This document shows, piece by piece, positions 58,001 through 64,000 of a stretch of 64,000 nucleotides of DNA; position 1 is the first letter of the stretch, and each line of letters begins with the position of its first letter. The DNA is from Carya illinoinensis (lineage: Eukaryota; Streptophyta; Magnoliopsida; Fagales; Juglandaceae). The notes under the pieces were generated by a model that was not told the origin of the DNA, did no database searches, and worked only from the letters and a program-made list of their open reading frames with translations. The stretch spans positions 10,988,001-11,052,000 of the forward strand of contig NC_056752.1 of the NCBI RefSeq assembly GCF_018687715.1, given 5' to 3'. Both the position numbers and the translations under genes were made by a program.

Positions 58001-58330
58001 CTGGTGGTGGCTTCTGGGTGGCTTGGATCTAGCAAGACCAGTTCTAGCTGCTTGTTTGGCTCCACCTTCCTAAGTTTGTATTCGTTCTGGACCTCACTCT
58101 TTGTTGGGGCGCACTTGGGTGGGGGTGGGAGGATGCCTTGCGCGTGCTCCCTTTCTCTCATAGCGCTAGCTCCCTCTCCAGCACCACCATAGTCCACACA
58201 TTTGTTTGGCGTTGCATTATCTCTTAGCTCATTGACTACTATATCACGCATCTCCTTGTTCTTCCCTCCTCGTTGTGTTATTTCCATGGTCCTTGTTTCC
58301 ATGCTTGCCAACAGTGTTGTTCTATCCTAT
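55040..58330 (-). pseudogene. pol: Broken pol of the Tat element
   Basis: Read on the minus strand with several frameshifts and stops. 58311-57955 is the linker between protease and reverse transcriptase (CVDYGGAGEGASA, KQLELVLLD). Next comes MPGIDPEIRQHHL near 57890. Reverse transcriptase lies at 57720-57240 (VDFTDLNKAYPKDSFPL, MPFGLNN, then YVGD at 57379-57390 in place of YVDD). The connection and first RNase H follow from 57229 (DMPAPRSIKDVQKLT, WNKECDEMF). A second RNase H-like region lies at about 56570-56390 (QVFVDGQSYRDEGGV, NNKAEYEAL). The integrase zinc finger is at about 55930-55740 (HERICDDH, CKKC) and the core remnants end near 55260 (LPTVLWAHR, TPFTLAYG). No gag or protease was found before it. 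Confidence 0.75.
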
Positions 58331-58410
58331 TCCCGTATTGTCTAAGAACGGGTTCCCATAGGCATACAAAAGACACGTAAAGTTTATTGAGATTCCACAG
58401 ACAGTGCCAC

Positions 58411-59014
58411 TGTTAACGTCATGTTTTGTATGCCTTTAGACCTGGCCATTAGCAGCTCAGGTCTTCTGTCTTGGGCTTGTAGACACAAAGAAAACACCAA
58501 GAGATGGTGGTCGTGGTGTGGCCGGGAAGGCTCCCATGCGAAAGTCTGTATCTTCTTTAGAGAATTGTGTAAGTGAGTAGAGAGAGTTCAGAGAATCTAG
58601 AGAGAGAATCTTGATACCTAAGGATCAGCTTATATACTTGACTTTTGGGGTTAGATGTCCAATTCTCATGTCAGAGGGACATGTTGCCTTCTCCACGCCC
58701 TCGGTTAGGTGTCATAAATGCGGCGTGACCCTCTATCCTATCTACCTGTGGCAAGTGTGATACGTCAAGTCGTACTTTCTTTTTTTCCTTGTTGTAGCCA
58801 GAGGGTTATGGGTGTCTCACCTGTACGGTTCGCCTACCCATTCAAACCTTCTGAGGCTAGGAGGCAAAGCGGAGGATCTTGGGTGCTCATTGTTCTTCTT
58901 CCTTTAGGACCTAGAGGCCCCTCGTTGGTAGAGGAGATTATTTGTTTAGTTCAGGCCTCTTGTGCTTGGGCTTACATTCTTGAGGCTTAGGCTTTGGGGG
59001 AAAAACCTCTTACA
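58411..59014 (-). repeat. 5' LTR of element 3
   Basis: 604 bp, the partner of 48489-49100. On the element strand it begins TGTAAGAGG and ends ATGACGTTAACA. It is followed at once by GTGGCACTGTCTGTGGAATC, which occupies the primer-binding position. I do not assign a tRNA. Confidence 0.75.
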
Positions 59015-60453
59015 TTGACGTTTGAAAAGTGTTGGCAATAGTTAAAATAAATGCTAGTAATTGGTTGTCGGCATTTATTTATCAACGCAACCAAACGCTA
59101 GTATGGGGGGTTTACTATTTACATGTTCCTGCATTTGCCCAAATGTTGGAAATGGGAAAATTCATTACCAATATTTTTGGACAAATTAACGGCATAAACA
59201 AATAAACGCCACAACTAATACGATGCCATAGTATTGTTTTAAAATATGATATTCATGAGGCTAATGCTGAATCCAAAAATTCATATTCGGAGGGAAAATT
59301 TGGATTATTCTAGCTATATATTTATATATAGTCACATTAATATTTATTTTCCTTGTTAATATTTTATATTTTATTACTATATATGAAAGATCCTAAGTTT
59401 ATGGGAATTAGGAGATTGAAAGTGAAGATCAGAGATAAATTACAGGTAAAGACTTTTTTAAAAACACTACAACTATTTTTTTTTTTTTTTATCCTTTAAA
59501 GAAAATTTTGGAAAGAAACTATTATTTTTAAAGAAATTTTTTTATAAGTTTTATTAATAGATTTTGAATTTGAACAATACACGTGTTGTAATTTCTTTTA
59601 TTTTTTGTAATTTTTAAAGAAGACTAGAGGCAGTTTGGGGGTAAAGCAAGATACTGACTTGTATTAAGGGTTCAAAGACCAATTAATCCACCTTTGAAAA
59701 ATGATCAGCTGGCCTTGAAGGAAAGTTCAACTCGTATTTGTTGTAGTCTAATGAATCAACCAGTATCTCAAAAACGTCAAATCGAATATTCCCCTTTTCA
59801 TTTATGTTTTTCTGTCAACTTACGATGATAGAATATTATTCTTAAAAAAATTGAGAATTGCGTCTACCCAATATTTGCACCGATTGGTGTATTCCATTTG
59901 TTAATATCTAAAAATAAATAAAGAATTATTGTATAGGTAGACCTGTCGATCTCTATAAAATATTTTTAAAAATTTTTAACCCTCCCCCCCAAACAAAAAA
60001 AAGGGCCTTACAATAATGAAATAAGTATATATCTTTTGCAACACAATTATTTTTAAATATTTTATTCTTAAACATACTCGAATGCAAAATATTTTTTAAT
60101 TTTAAATATTTAATATTTTCATGTAATCAGTACAACTCTTACAAACGTCAAATAAAACATGAAAAAAAATAGTATTATCTTTTCAAATTTTAAAATAAAT
60201 ATAAAATTAAAAAAATTAGATCTAAATATTTTTTAAATTTTTATTAATTTTTTCTCTGATTTATCAAAATCTAATAAAACATTTTAATTTAAACCATTTA
60301 ACTATTATTTACTAGTGGTATATTAAAATATTCTAGATATCTAAACAAGACCTAAATCTCTTGATTTTGCAATTTATTGGATTGATCAGAGGCAATTCCT
60401 CTAAAAAGGTTGAAAAATAAATTCAAGGGATTATTTTTGCAGTCAAAATTAAT
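59015..60453. other. Possible CACTA interior, then AT-rich intergenic DNA
   Basis: About 59020-59240 contains GTTGGCAATAG, GGTTGTCGGCATTTATTTATCAACG and CAACCAAACGCTAG motifs, plausible subterminal repeats of the split CACTA element. From 59240 on the sequence is AT-rich without recognised genes. A C-run followed by an A-run lies near 59983-60003. Confidence 0.35.
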
Positions 60454-61059
60454 GGAAAATGTGACGCTCCCAAATTCTGTTTGGGATCGGACGGATATTT
60501 GAAACGTCGAGACATGCAACACAAGGTTACCTGCCCTCGTTCATGACATATAAGATGCAATATTCCTAACATGTATCTAACAATATGCAATATTTGCAGC
60601 GGATAAATTTTTTATACTATGCACCAAATTGAAAATATCCCAAATGCTTAAAACATACTTCATACATAAAAACCCATTGAACAACTAAGATCACAACACT
60701 AGTCCAAAATGGTTATGATCCAAAAAGTACTAGAGATGCAACTCCATCGTACAATAAGTAATTTACGTTAACTACAATATTAACATTGATGTCGCACTAT
60801 CGCTTAGTCAACTGTGTTTAGTTGGCCAGCTCCTGATTCTCCTTCAGGTCCTATAACAAGATCTACCATTCGAGGGGAATGGTAGTTGGGACTACCAAAG
60901 TGAAATTTGATTACAAATCTCAGTAAGTTAACAAAAAACTTCAACACAAGCTAATGATGCATGGATGACAGTAAAAGCATAAATGCATAATCAAATTCAT
61001 AAGTAATTAAAGCATAACTTGGCATACAACATAGCATAATTGACATAACTTAATTTAAA

Positions 61060-61600
61060 TATGAACTGAACTTGACTTGACATGAACTTGATCTGAAACT
61101 TGAATTAACATGAATATGATATGAAACTTAATTTATCATGAACTTATTCTGAAACTTGACTTAACATGAACGTGATATGAAACTTGACTTATCATGAACT
61201 TGTTCTGAAACTTGACTTAACATGAAAAATACATACTCCACAGTTGTTGTGGTCCCATGTATTCTACGTGTAAATACATATTCCACAGTTGTTGTGGCCC
61301 CATGTATTCTACACAAACTTGACTTAACATGAAAAATACATACTCCATAGTTGTTGTGGCCCCATGTATTCTACACAAACTTGACTTAACATGAAAAATA
61401 CATATTCCACAGTTGTTGTGGCCCCATGTATTATACGTGCAAATACATACTCCACAGTTGTTGTGGCTCCATGTATTCTACACATCACAATGCAGTTAAA
61501 TACATACTCCACAGTTGTTGTGGCCCCATGTATTGTATGCGTCACAATTGCTGTGACTCCATACTTCGTGTGCCACAGATGTTGTGGACCCCACGAAACT
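61060..61600. repeat. Tandem repeat array in the solo LTR
   Basis: First part (61060-61225): units of the CTTGACTTAACATGAACGTGATATGAAA kind, about 28-30 bp. Second part (61226-61600): about seven units containing ACATACTCCACAGTTGTTGTGG and CCCATGTATTCTAC, spaced about 45-63 bp. Each unit includes the inverted repeat CCACA-GTTGT-TGTGG. It produces in-frame repetitive ORFs that are not genes. Confidence 0.85.
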
Positions 61601-63173
61601 GAATGTACTCAAGATGAAACGTGACTGGAATACGAAAGGACTGAAGCCCTGACATAACATAACGTGACTTGAACATAACTTGAAATACATGACCAACTTG
61701 AGATAGAAACATTTTGTAACATGACATAACATATAATAGACAACATATTTAACATGACATACTTACAACAGTGAATATTACATGACTTGACATACATGTA
61801 ATAGATGACATACTTAACATGACATACTTGTAATGTATAGCAACACATGACAGAATATATTATGTAACAGATAAAAACTGATGACAGAATAAATTCTATA
61901 TAATAGACAATTACATGATAACTTGACATGGCATGACATATATGATAACACACATACATACACTATATTTCCTTTACTTAGCACACATACACAGTAGACT
62001 GCTAGTAAGTTAAAAGCTAACTTACCTCGATCTCCGCGTTTCTTATAAAACCTTAAGCGCGATTACGAGGAACTGTAATTAGTGATTCTAAAAGTTAGCA
62101 CTAAATCACTAATAAATTGAAATATGGAAAATACTAACTTAAAGAGTAAAATTTCCATTTTACTCTCTGTATGTAGGAAAATGACCGTTTTACCCATAAC
62201 TTAAGGATTTTACATACTAACTCCAAAAGTCACCAAAATTTAATCCTCAATTCAAATATCAATTTATAAAAATTTAAAACTAATCACAACTATTAAAACT
62301 CCATAGAGCCGAAATTCTCATATGCTATTTCTATTGATTTTTGTTTCCAACTTGTTTTGATCAACCTTTTGATCTATGACTTATAAATAGGTGATCTTCA
62401 AACCAAACTATCACATGGTTTAAAAAGATGTCCTAAAACATATATAAGCTTCTAATTCGAGATAACCTGGTTAAAAATTAACCAAAACATAAATTTGGCC
62501 AAGAACATCCACACTTTGACTTATCTGAATATCTCTTTGCATAAAATTTCATATCTTTAAAACTAACATCAAATATCTTCAAAATAATAATATAACATGT
62601 ATATAAGATACTTAGGACCCTCCAATAAAATTATCAAAGTCATTAGAATAGGTTTAGACCACAAAAGAGTTAAAATTTCTCAAAACAGAAACTGTTTTTC
62701 CTCTTCCAGTTTCTAAGTTTCTAAATCTAAGAAAATATTTCATCAAAACCTTTAATCATGCAAAAATCCTCAACCAATAGTCATATATACATGTTAACAA
62801 TACTCTATAAAAATTTTGGGCCCATATCTATCTATTAGCTTGGTCAAAAACTCCAAACTATAACATATTCTCCAGTTTATCTCCCAAAATGACCTTTTTA
62901 TAGTTTACATAATATTTGACAGACCAAATGATCTTCAAATGGGATAAATAAGATATCCACGTAAAATAGACTCAAAAAGGAACAACTTATATGAATGAGA
63001 CTTTATGATAAAATATTTACAAAAGCTTCGAAATGGGCGTGCAAAAGAACTTCTAAAAACTATCAGAGAGAGAGTGTTTGATATTCTTTTAATGGAAAGT
63101 GTAAATGAAGATAATTTCATGGGGAGGGGTGGCTAGAGATACTTATGGATGAGATATGGAAGAGATGAGGCTG

Positions 63174-63270
63174 GAGTGAGAGTTAAGTGTAGGACTCTCT
63201 TACTCGAAGTGAGAGTTAAGTGTGGAACTCTCTTACTCGAAGTGAGAGTTAAGTGTAGGACTCTCTTACC
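63174..63270. repeat. 33-bp tandem repeat, three copies
   Basis: AGTGAGAGTTAAGTGTAGGA followed by CTCTCTTACTCGA recurs three times with almost no change. It lies near the right end of the solo LTR. Confidence 0.9.
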
Positions 63271-63400
63271 CAATAATATCCGCGAAATTAGCTTAAAATA
63301 TTTTTATCCAATAATATCCACAAAAATTAGTTTAAAATATTTTTATCCAATAATATCTACAAAAATTAGCTCAAGATATTTTTATCCAATAATATCTACA
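63271..63400. repeat. ~39-bp tandem repeat, about 3.3 copies
   Basis: Units CAATAATATCCACAAAAATTAG followed by TTTAAAATATTTTTATC occur in direct succession after the 33-bp array. The 118-codon ORF at 63149-63505 is made of these two arrays and is not a gene. Confidence 0.9.
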
Positions 63401-63686
63401 ATTTTGAACAAACATTTCGTCCGAAAATATGAAAAAGTGTTATTGCACCATAAGACCTTAAATAACCCTCCGAGTCTAATGGCACAAAACCATAATACAT
63501 TTTGACACTTCTAACTATCTCCAATAATCAAAAACACATTTCAGATACCATAGTAAATAATAACACTAACTATGTAGTTAGACTAAAACCTATACGATTA
63601 ATGGATTCGTGAAAACTTATAGGATCTTCACGAGGTTCCTAAAACTAATAGAAATTTCACAATTAAATTTCTAGCGGACTGTTACA

Positions 63687-64000
63687 GGAAACCTAATAAA
63701 TCTTAGTAGTAACTAATAAGGGCTTCAGAATCTGAGATAAAGAATGTCGCGTTGATTAAGATCATGATTTTATGAAAAACAGAATAACAACTTAATCGTT
63801 ATTGTAGTTAATGTTGTGATCATGAGAATTAGATGACAATAATTACGTGCAAAAAAATATAATTAAAAATATTTACACGCAAAAATAATTAAAAAAAATA
63901 AAACTTGATAATACAAGTAGAAAAAAAAATTTACTAAATTGGGTATTAAGGAAAAGACATTTTACTAAAGAGTTTTGCTACGTACTAGCAAAGTCGCGTA
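63687..64000. other. AT-rich sequence after the solo LTR; nothing recognised
   Basis: No ORF, repeat unit or RNA gene could be identified in the last 314 bases. Confidence 0.4.

Larger units (their letters stand above)
48489..59014 (-). mobile_element. Element 3: old Tat-lineage Ty3/gypsy retrotransposon
   Basis: Direct LTRs of 612 and 604 bp bound a 10.5-kb element on the minus strand. Flanks CCGAC and TTGAC may be a decayed 5-bp target duplication. Going 5' to 3' on its strand: 5' LTR, a GTGGCACTGTCTGTGG segment at the primer-site position, broken pol without recognisable gag or protease, two RNase H-like regions, integrase, a long 3' region with tandem repeats, and an ORF remnant on the opposite strand. 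Dual RNase H and an antisense ORF are hallmarks of the Tat lineage. The LTRs look about one-fifth different, so the insertion is old. Confidence 0.8.
60460..63686 (-). mobile_element. Solo LTR (about 3.2 kb), probably of a Tekay-related element
   Basis: The left end TGTGACGCTCCCAAATTC resembles the ends of elements 1 and 2 (TGTGACGCCCCCAAAATCC). The right end is GCGGACTGTTACA, giving terminal TG...CA on either strand. The flanks hold GGAAA on both sides, with one extra A on the left, suggesting a 5-bp target duplication. There is no internal coding domain. Three tandem arrays lie inside it. Solo LTRs arise by recombination between the two LTRs of one element. Confidence 0.6.

Noticed and set aside
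61324..61545. Repeated ORF with HGATTTVEYVF units
   Set aside because: It is produced by the tandem array of the solo LTR, whose unit length keeps the frame open by chance.
61060..63400. CRISPR-like spacing of repeats
   Set aside because: The units are direct tandem repeats without unique spacers, in a plant nuclear LTR. It is not a CRISPR array.
1..64000. tRNA, rRNA, known conserved microRNA or organelle DNA
   Set aside because: I looked for tRNA T-loop motifs, mature sequences of common plant microRNAs and typical organelle coding motifs and saw none. A covariance-model scan would be needed to exclude diverged cases.

Overview
This is nuclear DNA of a flowering plant, most likely a woody eudicot (a Fagales-type tree is a guess). 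The evidence is AT-rich intergenic sequence, GT-AG introns, two plant-specific protein genes and plant lineages of LTR retrotransposons. Only two host genes are supported. One is a two-exon homologue of Arabidopsis At1g01500 on the minus strand (1769-3835). The other is a three-exon heavy-metal-associated isoprenylated plant protein (HIPP) on the plus strand (38537-40481), of the type encoded by At1g01490. These are consecutive loci in Arabidopsis, so the pair looks like an old microsyntenic block. Here the genes are head to head, about 34.7 kb apart, and most of the gap is transposons.

Between the genes lie two nearly complete Ty3/gypsy chromoviruses of one family (Tekay/Del-like). Element 1 is on the minus strand (10989-20445, target duplication ACCAA). 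Element 2 is on the plus strand (25600-34919, target duplication GTCTA). Both have 2.1-2.2 kb LTRs, an initiator-Met-type primer site, a polypurine tract, a separate gag frame and a 1138-codon pol frame. Both are inactivated by a few nonsense mutations, mostly C-to-T, at different places. Around them are small decayed elements: a 942-bp fold-back element (20825-21766), a related fold-back split by a retroposon (6832-7666), a LINE 3' remnant (22828-24030) and several MITE-like families.

Downstream of the HIPP gene the window is gene-poor. It holds a decayed Ty1/copia fragment carrying a 202-bp MITE (43815-45430). An old Tat-lineage Ty3/gypsy element follows (48489-59014, minus strand). It lacks recognisable gag and protease, has lost a catalytic aspartate in reverse transcriptase, carries tandem repeats, and keeps remains of the antisense extra ORF known from Tat elements. 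It sits inside what looks like the end of a CACTA transposon. A solo LTR of about 3.2 kb rich in tandem repeats (60460-63686) closes the window.

I found no CRISPR array, rRNA or tRNA gene, and no gene cluster that looks like an undescribed system. The most unusual signals are the fold-back elements, an abrupt local divergence at the Gag zinc knuckle between the two Tekay copies, the antisense Tat ORF, and an AT-rich island at the end of the Tat integrase. Coordinates of decayed elements are approximate. All similarity statements come from reading the sequence, without database searches.
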